Assembly (NCBI GenBank): GCA_017501225.1
Contig: JAFVXH010000019.1
Location: 392,666 to 456,665 of the forward strand
DNA length: 64,000 nt
Reading direction: 5' to 3'
From: Clostridia bacterium
GTDB lineage: Bacteria > Bacillota > Clostridia > Oscillospirales > CAG-272
Below the pieces are notes generated by a model. It worked only from the letters and a program-made list of their open reading frames with translations. It was not told where the DNA came from and did no database searches. This document shows positions 8,109 to 14,636 of the stretch, piece after piece. A program made the position numbers and the translations under genes. How positions within the stretch are numbered: the first letter of the stretch is position 1; every line of letters starts with the position of its first letter.

Positions 8109-9025
8109 ATATGCAATTACAGGAACCGAGCGGCGTTCTGATCGTGCACAAGCACGAAGGTCTTACCTCGCACGACGTGGTCAATCAGATCCGCCGACTC
8201 TATCATACCCGCAAGGTCGGACACACGGGAACGCTGGACCCCATGGCAACGGGTGTTCTGGTGGTCCTGATCGGGCGCGCCGCCAAGGCAAGTGAATACC
8301 TTGTCACCGACCAAAAGCGCTATCTTGCCACGCTTCGCTTAGGGCTTACGACCGATACCGAGGATACGACGGGAACGGTCTTGACAACAAACGGTCGGAC
8401 CGTAACCGAGGAGGATCTGCAGTCTGTTCTTCCCCGCTTTCGCGGCGTGATCGAACAGATCCCTCCCATGTACAGCGCCCTGAAGGTCAACGGACAGAAG
8501 CTTGTGGATCTTGCGCGCCGCGGAGAGACCGTGGAGCGGAAGCCCCGCAAGATCGAAATCCTTGCACTTTCCGCAGAAAAGACCGAAATTGAGAATGAAT
8601 TCCGTCTGGACGTCACCTGCTCGGGCGGCACGTACATCCGCACGCTTTGTGCCGATATCGGCGCTGCCTTGGACGTCGGAGGAGCGATGGCTTCCCTTTG
8701 CCGATTGGAAACGGGCGGCTTTTCTCTCTCGCAGGCACACACAATGCAAGCGCTTTCGGAAATGACGGACGAAGAAAGGCTTGCCCTGCTCATTCCGATT
8801 GAGCAGCTCTTTGTCACGCTGGATGCCGTCAAGCTCCCCGCGTTTTTTGAGCGTCTTTGCCGCGGTGGCTGTGAGATCTATCAAAAGAAGATCGGCACGC
8901 ACCACGCTCTCGGCACACGCGTGCGCCTTTGCCGCGAGGACGGACAGTTCTTCGCGCTGGGCGAGGTCGGTGAATACCCCGACGGAAGTGCTATCAAGGC
9001 AATCAAAACGTTTGAGTTGGAGTAA
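8105..9025 (+). CDS. truB: tRNA pseudouridine-55 synthase
   Basis: The 306-residue enzyme isomerises U55 in the T-loop of tRNA. The catalytic motif GHTGTLDPMATGVL carries the nucleophilic Asp (about residue 45). Other family blocks are KRYLATLRLG, the QIPPMYSALKVNGQ motif and CSGGTYIRTL. It lies in the usual size range and is the last gene of the trmB operon, followed at once by a terminator. Confidence 0.96.
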   Translation: MNMQLQEPSGVLIVHKHEGLTSHDVVNQIRRLYHTRKVGHTGTLDPMATGVLVVLIGRAAKASEYLVTDQKRYLATLRLGLTTDTEDTTGTVLTTNGRTVTEEDLQSVLPRFRGVIEQIPPMYSALKVNGQKLVDLARRGETVERKPRKIEILALSAEKTEIENEFRLDVTCSGGTYIRTLCADIGAALDVGGAMASLCRLETGGFSLSQAHTMQALSEMTDEERLALLIPIEQLFVTLDAVKLPAFFERLCRGGCEIYQKKIGTHHALGTRVRLCREDGQFFALGEVGEYPDGSAIKAIKTFELE

Positions 9026-9030
9026 AAGAA

Positions 9031-9062
9031 AAACCTATGGAACAAGTTTCCATAGGTTTTTT
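9031..9062 (+). terminator. Intrinsic terminator of the trmB-truB operon
   Basis: AAACCTATGGAA pairs with TTCCATAGGTTT and is followed by TTTTTT. The stem begins 6 bases after the truB stop codon. Confidence 0.9.
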
Positions 9063-9064
9063 GA

Positions 9065-9613
9065 TTAAATGCTGTCGAGAATTTCCTCGCGCACCTTTTT
9101 GTATTCTTCCTCGGAGATCAACCCAAGCTCACGCTTGCGATTCAATGCGGTAAGTGCGTCTTTGGGGGACATTTTTTGAGGTTCGATGTTTATCCCGGAA
9201 AGAGAAAAATCTATTTTTTTGATAAACAAAAAAGCTGCTACCAAAAGGAAAACAATAGCCAGACTTTCGAAGATCCAACTCCAATAAAGATAATAAGACA
9301 CCATTATGTACAATAAGATATCAAAAAATTCCAAAACACACAATCCCAAGCAGGAATACGAAAGCAGTTGTTTTTTGTTTTTTCCGAACAAAACAATAAG
9401 AAAAATACCTATTAAAACGACAAACCGTATCAAATAAATCAAATAATAAATAGCCGACGTTATATCAAGATGAGCGACATCTACCTTAAAACAATCTACC
9501 ACATACAACAAAATATACCACACAATAAAACAGGCCAGAGAAAGCAGCGAAATCCATTTCACTGCCTTCTCTCCGTTGAGTTTGTCAAACCATTCTTTGA
9601 TTCCTCTAAACAT
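9065..9613 (-). CDS. Membrane protein with a C-terminal SHOCT-like motif
   Basis: A 182-residue protein with four hydrophobic segments (about residues 20-38, 52-80, 86-105 and 110-140), then a polar tail with a SHOCT-type helix pair (ALNRKRELGLISEEEYKKVR). SHOCT tails are short oligomerisation or docking modules found at protein ends; the rest is unrecognised. The ATG at 9613 follows AGAGGTG; the longer frame begins with TTG. The gene is notably AT-rich beside its neighbours and sits 14 bases after a second SHOCT-tailed gene, which suggests a small acquired cassette. Function unknown. Confidence 0.75.
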   Translation of the reverse strand: MFRGIKEWFDKLNGEKAVKWISLLSLACFIVWYILLYVVDCFKVDVAHLDITSAIYYLIYLIRFVVLIGIFLIVLFGKNKKQLLSYSCLGLCVLEFFDILLYIMVSYYLYWSWIFESLAIVFLLVAAFLFIKKIDFSLSGINIEPQKMSPKDALTALNRKRELGLISEEEYKKVREEILDSI

Positions 9614-9627
9614 ACCTGCACCTCTAT

Positions 9628-10047
9628 TCAATTCTGATTCTTCTTTTGTTGATATTCTTCCGCTGTAATCATACCGCTGATAAACAAGTCATCAAGCTTT
9701 TTCCTTCTCGCAGCTTCTTCGTTGGTTTTTTTCTTTTCTATGATTTTGGCTTTTTCCTCATCACTCTGTGTATTCAGCTTGATTTGAGCACAGGAATCGA
9801 CCAAATCGCCAAATCCGTAAAGCGCCAAGCTTGAAATCCAAGAATACAAGGGTCCCAACACAATCAAAGCCAACGCATACAAGGTGTAAAGGAACATATC
9901 GTCGTGGCTATCAGAAAAATTAATAATCAAAGCAATCACTCCGGCCAAAACGAATAAAGCGCTTTGAAGCAAAAAGCAGATGGCGGCGAGCGCCTTAATC
10001 TTTTTCCCAACATTTTCGTACAAGCGACCTAAAGTACTTGTTTCCAT
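9628..10047 (-). CDS. Small membrane protein with a C-terminal SHOCT-like motif
   Basis: A 139-residue protein with two hydrophobic segments (about residues 18-43 and 53-80), a charged linker rich in Lys/Glu, and a SHOCT-like C-terminus (KLDDLFISGMITAEEYQQKK). It shares this layout with the next gene, but the membrane parts do not look like duplicates. AGGAGGACTTTATT precedes the ATG at 10047. It is the first gene of a two-gene unit divergent from a small XRE regulator and probably controlled by it. Function unknown. Confidence 0.75.
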   Translation of the reverse strand: METSTLGRLYENVGKKIKALAAICFLLQSALFVLAGVIALIINFSDSHDDMFLYTLYALALIVLGPLYSWISSLALYGFGDLVDSCAQIKLNTQSDEEKAKIIEKKKTNEEAARRKKLDDLFISGMITAEEYQQKKNQN

Positions 10048-10103
10048 AATAAAGTCCTCCTAAAATTTGTATTCACTTCCCTATTTTGGCAAGTAATACT
10101 CAT

Positions 10104-10132
10104 ATAATATCACAATTTGAGATATATGTCAA
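10104..10132 (-). promoter_or_regulatory. Sigma-A promoter of the SHOCT gene pair
   Basis: On the minus strand TTGACA (10127-10132) and TATTAT (10104-10109) are separated by 17 bases. The -35 box lies in the loop of the operator palindrome described next. Confidence 0.8.
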
Positions 10133-10148
10133 TATCTCATAATGAGAT
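10119..10148. promoter_or_regulatory. Overlapping palindromic operator between XRE regulator and SHOCT genes
   Basis: Two perfect inverted repeats share one half-site. GAGATAT (10119-10125) and ATATCTC (10132-10138) have a 6-base spacer, and ATCTCAT / ATGAGAT (10134-10148) has a 1-base centre. They cover the -35 box of the minus-strand promoter and end 5 bases before the TATAAT (10153-10158) that serves the regulator. This is the expected layout of a shared autoregulatory operator; binding by the XRE protein is inferred. Confidence 0.7.
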
Positions 10149-10189
10149 TTTATATAATAAGCATATAAAATTTTATTAGGAGAATGACG

Positions 10190-10387
10190 ATGCGGATCCG
10201 AGATTTGAGAGAAGACCGTGACCTGACGCAGCAAGAGCTCGCGAGCTATCTTCACATCAAGCAAAACACCTATTCGCAATATGAGAACGGTCAGCGCCAA
10301 CTGCCGGTCGACGTTCTGATCGCACTTGCAAAATACTACAACGTATCTACCGATTATATTCTGGGGCTTACCGATCAAACAAATTAA
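10190..10387 (+). CDS. Small XRE-family transcriptional regulator
   Basis: The 65-residue protein is essentially one Cro/C1-type helix-turn-helix domain (LTQQELASYLHIKQNTYSQY, then YYNVSTDYILGLTD). It has no sensor or protease domain. The ATG at 10190 gives 7-base spacing from AGGAG; the earlier ATG at 10184 is too close to the site. It lies divergent from two SHOCT membrane genes over a double palindrome and probably represses both directions. Such single-domain regulators are common in phage remnants and small mobile cassettes. Confidence 0.88.
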   Translation: MRIRDLREDRDLTQQELASYLHIKQNTYSQYENGQRQLPVDVLIALAKYYNVSTDYILGLTDQTN

Positions 10388-10395
10388 AAAACTGC

Positions 10396-10430
10396 AAAAA
10401 GGACAGAGAATGCGCTTCTCTGCCCTTTTT
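10396..10430 (+). terminator. Intrinsic terminator of the XRE gene
   Basis: An AAAAAGG-CAGAGAA stem pairs with TTCTCTG-CCTTTTT around a 5-base loop, with one mismatch. Confidence 0.85.
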
Positions 10431-10478
10431 TATAAGAAACACATCAAAAAGACTATGTTCTTATCTGCCGAAAGGTAA

Positions 10479-10612
10479 AAAAGCCTCCCTTGTGTAAAGG
10501 GAGGTGGCATTTTCGCAAGAAAATGACGGAGGGATTGTAAAAGTTAATTTTAGAATGGCAACAATCCCTCACCCGACTCCTTCGGGAGCTCCCTTTACAC
10601 AAGGGAGCCTTT
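10479..10612. mobile_element. MITE-like palindromic repeat
   Basis: An element of about 134 bases without coding capacity. The ends form terminal inverted repeats of about 25 bases: AAGCCTCCCTTGTGTAAAGG on the left and its near-perfect reverse complement on the right. An inner pair, GAGGGATTGT / ACAATCCCTC, and a small CTCCTTCGGGAG hairpin lie inside. From memory, repeats with this core are common in gut Clostridia. No transposase is nearby. Confidence 0.65.
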
Positions 10613-10804
10613 GGTTAATTTATGCTCAAAGAGTGCCTGCGAGCGACCAACTTCGTTGGTGTGGGAAAGTTAAGCACATTTTTTTGCTGATGGGAATTCG
10701 AACCCAAGCGTGCGGTTTTATCTCATCAAATTTTGAACTTTTGCATTATCGCACGCTATTACCAACTGCGTTGGTGTGGGTTCGACTGCGCTGCATTCCC
10801 TATC
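10613..10804. other. Non-coding stretch with a degraded ssrA-end copy and a short direct repeat
   Basis: No plausible gene was found. TGATGGGAATTCGAACCCA at 10688-10706 nearly repeats the ssrA T-arm/acceptor end at 10854-10871. A second pair, CCAACTTCGTTGGTGTGGG and CCAACTGCGTTGGTGTGGG (about 10648-10666 and 10760-10778), is a near-identical direct repeat with a short internal inverted repeat. These look like scars of insertion and loss events. Confidence 0.5.
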
Positions 10805-10844
10805 AAAACAAGGGCAGAGGGACGTTGTCCCTCTGCCCTTGTTT
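10805..10844 (-). terminator. Intrinsic terminator of ssrA
   Basis: A long perfect stem, AAAACAAGGGCAGAGGGAC with its complement around a 4-base loop, begins immediately after the tmRNA CCA end. Confidence 0.9.
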
Positions 10845-11239
10845 TGGTGGAGATGATGGGAGTCGAACCCATGTCCGAAAACCTCTTGATAAGACTTTCT
10901 CCGTGGTCAGTTTGTTATTTCAGTTTCCCCTTGGGTGACGCGAACAAACACGCTTCTCCTTTGGGTAGCCCTTTTGTGCTTGACCGGCTCAAGTGCGAAC
11001 CACCGATGCAAGTTCACCACTCAAATGACGCTCAGTCCGCGGCCGTGGTACTCCGCAGAGGAACGGGTGACCCGCAGGTCACGGCACTGCCAAGCTTTCC
11101 GTCAAACGACGAAAAACTTAGGCAGCCATAGCAACAGTATTGTTGTCGTTTATTTTTTAAAGTTTAGGCAGTTATCGAGATTACCCGGCTCGCCACGCTT
11201 ATCTTACCTCAAAATCCCCGTCGAAACCATTGCACCCCC
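10845..11239 (-). ncRNA. ssrA: Transfer-messenger RNA (tmRNA)
   Basis: The 395-base RNA rescues stalled ribosomes together with SmpB. The 5' end starts GGGGGTGCAATGGTTTCGAC and pairs with CATCTCC before the encoded ACCA 3' end; the T-arm reads GGGTTCGACTCCC. The tag frame ends in GCT ATG GCT GCC TAA and encodes NDNNTVAMAA, with ATA as the preceding in-frame triplet. The G-rich pseudoknot segments follow. It has its own consensus promoter and lies directly downstream of smpB on the same strand, its partner in trans-translation. Confidence 0.95.
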
Positions 11240-11256
11240 ATTGATTCGGTACTACT

Positions 11257-11285
11257 ATTATACACGAGAGCAATCCGTTTGTCAA
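11257..11285 (-). promoter_or_regulatory. Sigma-A promoter of ssrA
   Basis: A perfect consensus on the minus strand: TTGACA (11280-11285), 17 bases, TATAAT (11257-11262). Transcription would start about 10 bases before the mature 5' end, leaving a short leader for RNase P removal. Confidence 0.9.
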
Positions 11286-11314
11286 TGGCAAATCTTCGCC
11301 AGACTCCGACAGAA

Positions 11315-11794
11315 TCACTCTCTGTACGTGCTGTCCTTGAGGTGTCGGTCCATGCTGCGGTCTGCCTCGCGCTTTGCGTCGGATTCGCGTTTATCATACA
11401 GCTTTTTACCTCTGCAAAGCCCGATCTCCATCTTGACGTGAGATCCCGAAAAATACATCGACAACGGAATCAGCGTATATCCCTTTTGCTGAACCAGTCC
11501 CTGCAGCTTCATGATCTCGCGGCGGTGCATCAGCAGCTTCTTCTCGCGCAAGGGCTCTCGGTTAAAGATATTTCCCTGCTCGTACGGGCTGATATGAACG
11601 CCCGTCGCGAAGATCTCACCGTTCCGAAAGGAGCAATAGGAATCCTTGAGGTTGACGCCGCCCGCGCGGATGCTTTTGACCTCGGTGCCGTGGAGTGCTA
11701 TGCCTGCCTCATATTTTTCATCTATAAAATAATCATGCCATGCCTTGCGGTTCTGCACGATCAGTTTTCCGTTTTCTTTCTTTTTTTCTGCCAT
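11315..11794 (-). CDS. smpB: SsrA-binding protein SmpB
   Basis: The 159-residue protein binds tmRNA and delivers it to stalled ribosomes. Family blocks visible are NRKAWHDYFIDEKYEAGI, LHGTEVKSIRAGGVNLKDSY, PYEQGNIFN and the C-terminal basic tail (GKKLYDKRESDAKREADRSM), which enters the mRNA channel. The start at 11794 (MAEKKKENGKL) follows GAAAGGCAGAGAT; the longer frame runs into divIC. It is the last protein gene of the yab/divIC array and sits next to ssrA. Confidence 0.96.
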   Translation of the reverse strand: MAEKKKENGKLIVQNRKAWHDYFIDEKYEAGIALHGTEVKSIRAGGVNLKDSYCSFRNGEIFATGVHISPYEQGNIFNREPLREKKLLMHRREIMKLQGLVQQKGYTLIPLSMYFSGSHVKMEIGLCRGKKLYDKRESDAKREADRSMDRHLKDSTYRE

Positions 11795-11807
11795 ATCTCT
11801 GCCTTTC

Positions 11808-12239
11808 TCAGTCCGCGGTATTGTACCCGTGATAGATGATCTCCTCATCCGGGAAATACAGTCCAAGCCGCTCTCTTGCAACGTTTGAGATGTAATCCTT
11901 GTATTTGGAGGTTTGCAGCAAGCTCCTCAGGCGCTCCAGCTGCTCCTCAAGGTCCATCAGCGTTTCTCCCGTCGGAGTACCGGATTCCAGAACGGAACGG
12001 TAGTACTCGTAATCCGAGAGAAGCTTTTCGACCTCCTTGCTCGATCCCATCGCTTCCTCCAAGTCTTGCCGTGCCTCGATCAGATTATTCAAAACCTCCT
12101 CAAGCTCACGCTCTTCTTTTTGAAGCTCGTTGTATCGCATGGTGCTGTTTGCGAAAATGCCGAGGGAAACCACGATCAGAATGCCCAACAGAATACGCAC
12201 GAGCAGACTCATGCTGAACTGTTTTCTTTCCTTTTCCAT
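11808..12239 (-). CDS. divIC: Septum formation initiator DivIC/FtsB
   Basis: The 143-residue single-pass membrane protein has a short cytoplasmic N-terminus, one transmembrane helix (about residues 11-30), and a long coiled coil (about 35-110, rich in Glu/Leu). A conserved end follows (DYISNVARERLGLYFPDE). It forms the FtsL-DivIC-DivIB complex of the divisome. GGAGGG lies 5 bases before the ATG. Its start codon lies 134 bases inside the 3' end of yabQ in another frame. The position after yabP-yabQ matches Bacillus subtilis. Confidence 0.88.
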   Translation of the reverse strand: MEKERKQFSMSLLVRILLGILIVVSLGIFANSTMRYNELQKEERELEEVLNNLIEARQDLEEAMGSSKEVEKLLSDYEYYRSVLESGTPTGETLMDLEEQLERLRSLLQTSKYKDYISNVARERLGLYFPDEEIIYHGYNTAD

Positions 12240-12867
12240 ATTCCCTCCTTATTTTTTGTATCTGTTCCTTGGAGAGCTTTTCGGAAAGCATTCCGCAACC
12301 GTTCTCCAACACGTTTTCAAATTGAATTGCCGTAAAGCGTGCACGCCTTCTCTTTTGCGAGCGCAGGACAAGCATGCACCACAGCCGTTTTGCCTCTTGC
12401 TTTGTGACCTTCCAAAGCTGTCTTACAGGATAGAGCAAAAAGAAGACCGCATAGCGCACAGCCGTTTCGATCGCAAAGGCGATCCCCTGTGAAAAGAGCA
12501 TCACAAGGCGACCGAGCGTTGCGCGATAGAGCAAAAATCCCACTCCCACGCAAAGCAACACCGACGGGCGGATCTTGCCGTGATTGGCACCGTAAAACAG
12601 AAGCACCAGGCAAATGCCCGCAAATATACAGTACGCAAGATCCTGAAAAAAGACCACAACACCCAAAAAACGCCTCTCCCGACGCAAGGAACGCTTCGGC
12701 AAGAGAGGCAGACGGATACGCTGTAAGCGCTGTGCCAAGCGCGGACTGTACTGCACCCCAAAAAAGACACGGGTAATGCGCAGTACATCATAAAAAGCAC
12801 CCAGTCCTGCCCCCAGAAGGAACGCATACAGGAACAGAAGTGCCAATGCAGATTGCGACGTATTCAT
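12106..12867 (-). CDS. yabQ: Spore cortex biosynthesis protein YabQ
   Basis: A 253-residue integral membrane protein with four to five hydrophobic segments in the first 150 residues and the family opening LGAGLGAFYDVLRITRV. YabQ is made in the mother cell, localises to the outer forespore membrane, and is needed for spore cortex formation in Bacillus. It is longer than the Bacillus protein (about 211 residues), the extra being a basic tail that runs 134 bases into divIC. The gene starts 6 bases after yabP stops, so the two form a unit. Confidence 0.85.
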   Translation of the reverse strand: MNTSQSALALLFLYAFLLGAGLGAFYDVLRITRVFFGVQYSPRLAQRLQRIRLPLLPKRSLRRERRFLGVVVFFQDLAYCIFAGICLVLLFYGANHGKIRPSVLLCVGVGFLLYRATLGRLVMLFSQGIAFAIETAVRYAVFFLLYPVRQLWKVTKQEAKRLWCMLVLRSQKRRRARFTAIQFENVLENGCGMLSEKLSKEQIQKIRREYGKGKKTVQHESARAYSVGHSDRGFPRHFRKQHHAIQRASKRRA

Positions 12868-12873
12868 AATGCT

Positions 12874-13170
12874 TTACCGAAACAGCTTGCCGAAAAAACC
12901 GCCCTTTGTGCTCTCCGTATCCGATGCAGCCTCATAATACGCAATGGCATCCACACGACCGTCCATTGTGACGATCCCCTGCTCCATGCTCAGTACATGG
13001 ATATGAAGTCCGTCGCCCTCCACGGAAAGGTTTCCGCAAACGGTGCTCAAAAGAACGTTTTGCTCGTCAAAGCGAATGACGTCGGTAACGCCGCACACTT
13101 CCATGCTTTCCCTGCCTCGCAGAGTGATCTGATGTGCGGTACGATTAACTTTTGCCGTCTCTGCATTCAT
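12874..13170 (-). CDS. yabP: Spore protein YabP
   Basis: A 98-residue YabP/YqfC-family protein. It shows ITLRGRESMEVCGVTDVIRFDEQNV, the usual beta-rich core, and the LHIHVLSMEQGIVTMDGRV block. YabP is produced under sigma-E and acts in coat/cortex morphogenesis with YabQ. The ATG at 13170 was chosen because GGAGGT sits 7 bases upstream; an earlier ATG overlaps that site. A sigma-E-like promoter precedes it, marking a switch from housekeeping to sporulation transcription within the array. Confidence 0.88.
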   Translation of the reverse strand: MNAETAKVNRTAHQITLRGRESMEVCGVTDVIRFDEQNVLLSTVCGNLSVEGDGLHIHVLSMEQGIVTMDGRVDAIAYYEAASDTESTKGGFFGKLFR

Positions 13171-13199
13171 CTCACAAACCTCCAATTATGATTTGTTAC

Positions 13200-13228
13200 A
13201 ATGTATGCAAAAGACGGCAAAAGTATTC
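13200..13228 (-). promoter_or_regulatory. Sigma-E-type sporulation promoter of yabP-yabQ
   Basis: On the minus strand GAATACT (13222-13228), a 14-base spacer, and CATACATT (13200-13207). The -10 fits the sigma-E consensus CATACAnT, and the spacing is that of sigma-E sites. yabP is a known sigma-E gene in Bacillus subtilis. Confidence 0.55.
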
Positions 13229-13250
13229 GGTTATGCAAGGGGTTACGCGT

Positions 13251-13493
13251 TTACTCGACAACCTCGTAAAGGCTTGCAGCATCCGCCTTGGAGGTGAAAT
13301 CCCTGACGTCAAGAACCCGCACGCGAAGGGTGCGCTGCCCGAACGTAATTTCAAGAATGTCGCCTTCTTTGACGTCATAGGAAGCCTTTGCAGGTCTTCC
13401 GTTGACCTTGACGTGCTCTGCATCGCAAGCATCGTTTGCTACGGTGCGTCGCTTGATGATTCTGGAAACCTTCAGATATTTGTCAAGTCTCAT
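13251..13493 (-). CDS. rqcP: S4-domain RNA-binding protein (YabO/RqcP/Hsp15 type)
   Basis: An 80-residue protein made almost entirely of an S4 RNA-binding domain (MRLDKYLKVSRIIKRRTVAN...VKVNGRPAKASYDVKEGD). In Bacillus the YabO/RqcP homologue binds 50S subunits carrying peptidyl-tRNA and helps RqcH add alanine tails during ribosome quality control. The start overlaps the hup stop codon by four bases (ATGA), so the two are translationally coupled. The gene order hup-rqcP-yabP differs from Bacillus only by the inserted hup. Confidence 0.9.
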   Translation of the reverse strand: MRLDKYLKVSRIIKRRTVANDACDAEHVKVNGRPAKASYDVKEGDILEITFGQRTLRVRVLDVRDFTSKADAASLYEVVE

Positions 13494-13765
13494 CCGTTGA
13501 GCTTGTCCTTAAGAGTCTTGCTTGCGGAGAAGGTAACGCGGCGGCTTGCTGCGATCGCAACAGCCTCACCGGTCTTGGGGTTTCTGCCGGTGCGAGCGGC
13601 CTGATCCTTCACTGCGAAGATACCGAAGCCGGAGAGCTGTACGTTCTCGCCTGCTACCAGTGCGCCTTCTGCTGCGCTCATCAGTGCCTCATACGCCTCG
13701 GTCAGTTCTCTCTTGGTCATGCCGGATGCCTTTGCGGCTTGGTCAATCAGCTGGGTTTTGGTCAT
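13490..13765 (-). CDS. hup: HU-family DNA-binding protein
   Basis: A 91-residue histone-like protein that bends and compacts DNA as a dimer. It has the N-terminal helix MTKTQLIDQAAKASG, the core VQLSGFGIFAVKD, and the DNA-grasping arm signature ARTGRNPKTGEAVAI with the Pro that intercalates. A sigma-A promoter and a CGGAGGA site precede the ATG. Confidence 0.96.
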   Translation of the reverse strand: MTKTQLIDQAAKASGMTKRELTEAYEALMSAAEGALVAGENVQLSGFGIFAVKDQAARTGRNPKTGEAVAIAASRRVTFSASKTLKDKLNG

Positions 13766-13804
13766 TTTTCTGTCCTCCGTTATTTTGAATTAGGGGTTAT
13801 GGTC

Positions 13805-13833
13805 ATTTTACCATAATTTTAGCCAAAATGCAA
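13805..13833 (-). promoter_or_regulatory. Sigma-A promoter of hup-rqcP
   Basis: On the minus strand TTGCAT (13828-13833), 17 bases, TAAAAT (13805-13810). Confidence 0.75.
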
Positions 13834-13881
13834 GTGCTTTTTGCATAATTTTTTCAAAAAATGACGCAAATTGTTAAAAAA

Positions 13882-14601
13882 TCATGCATTTTTTGCTTCA
13901 ATTTCAGAAATAAACGCATCTGTCGCCTGCGAAAGGCTATATTCGGCATCCACATCCATACAAACGGCAAGCGTCGAAGCGCAAAACAGCAGCTCTCCAA
14001 AGGCTTTTTGACGCTCCTCGGCGCTGATATTTTCCTCACGGAGTGCTCGGAGGATCGCCTCCATCTGATCCAGCTTCTCCCCCTCGCACCCCTTGGCAGC
14101 AGCCCCTGCTTTTTTTGCGATCTTGGAGGCGCGCATGAGGGCGGGAAGCATCGGAGGGACGGCGCGCAGTCGCTTGACCAGCGTATCTCTCTGCTTTTCC
14201 TCGGTCTTGATACGCTCCCAATTGGAAAGCACCTCTCCACTGCCCGCAACCGATACGTCCCCGAACACGTGCGGATGACGATGTATCATCTTGGCGGTGA
14301 TATCGTCGATCACCTCATCCATGGAAAAGCGCTCCGCCTCCTGCTCCAGCTGGGCGTGGAACACGATCTGGAACAAAAGATCTCCAAGCTCCTCGCGCAA
14401 CAGCGCGGGGTTTTCGGTATCGATCGCCTCCACGACCTCGTACGCCTCCTCGATCAGGGACGGACGGATGGAACGGTGATCCTGCTCTCTGTCCCAAGGG
14501 CATCCGACGTCCGAGCGAAGGATGCGCATGACCGCACGCAGATCACTCAGATCATAGTGCTCCTTTTCGGTCAGATTCGCAATGGTTTCCTGAGTTGTCA
14601 T
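13882..14601 (-). CDS. mazG: Nucleoside triphosphate pyrophosphohydrolase MazG
   Basis: A 239-residue MazG-family all-alpha NTP pyrophosphohydrolase that cleaves NTPs to NMP and PPi, thought to clear aberrant nucleotides. The first domain has CPWDREQDHRSIRPSLIEEA and the metal-binding EExxE...ExGDLLFQ pattern. A second, weaker MazG copy follows (QKAFGELLFCASTLA). The start at 14601 (MTTQETIANL) has AAAGGAATT upstream; the longer frame overlaps spoVB. It equals the C-terminal part of Bacillus YabN, without the N-terminal tetrapyrrole-methylase-like domain. Confidence 0.9.
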   Translation of the reverse strand: MTTQETIANLTEKEHYDLSDLRAVMRILRSDVGCPWDREQDHRSIRPSLIEEAYEVVEAIDTENPALLREELGDLLFQIVFHAQLEQEAERFSMDEVIDDITAKMIHRHPHVFGDVSVAGSGEVLSNWERIKTEEKQRDTLVKRLRAVPPMLPALMRASKIAKKAGAAAKGCEGEKLDQMEAILRALREENISAEERQKAFGELLFCASTLAVCMDVDAEYSLSQATDAFISEIEAKNA

Positions 14602-14636
14602 ATTCAAATTCCTTTCTTTTATCCCCCTTTGCGGGA

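Noticed and set aside
10441..10620. A possible CRISPR repeat, from the recurring CCTCCCTT/AAGGGAGG blocks
   Set aside because: There are only two inverted copies and no spacers. The arrangement is that of a single palindromic element.
10690..10780. tRNA-like TTCGA loops in the region downstream of ssrA
   Set aside because: No acceptor, D or anticodon arms could be folded around them. They are better read as fragments of the ssrA end or repeats than as tRNA genes.
11315..11881. A longer start for smpB, 29 codons upstream
   Set aside because: It overlaps divIC, lacks similarity to SmpB N-termini, and the ATG at 11794 has a ribosome site and the family start.
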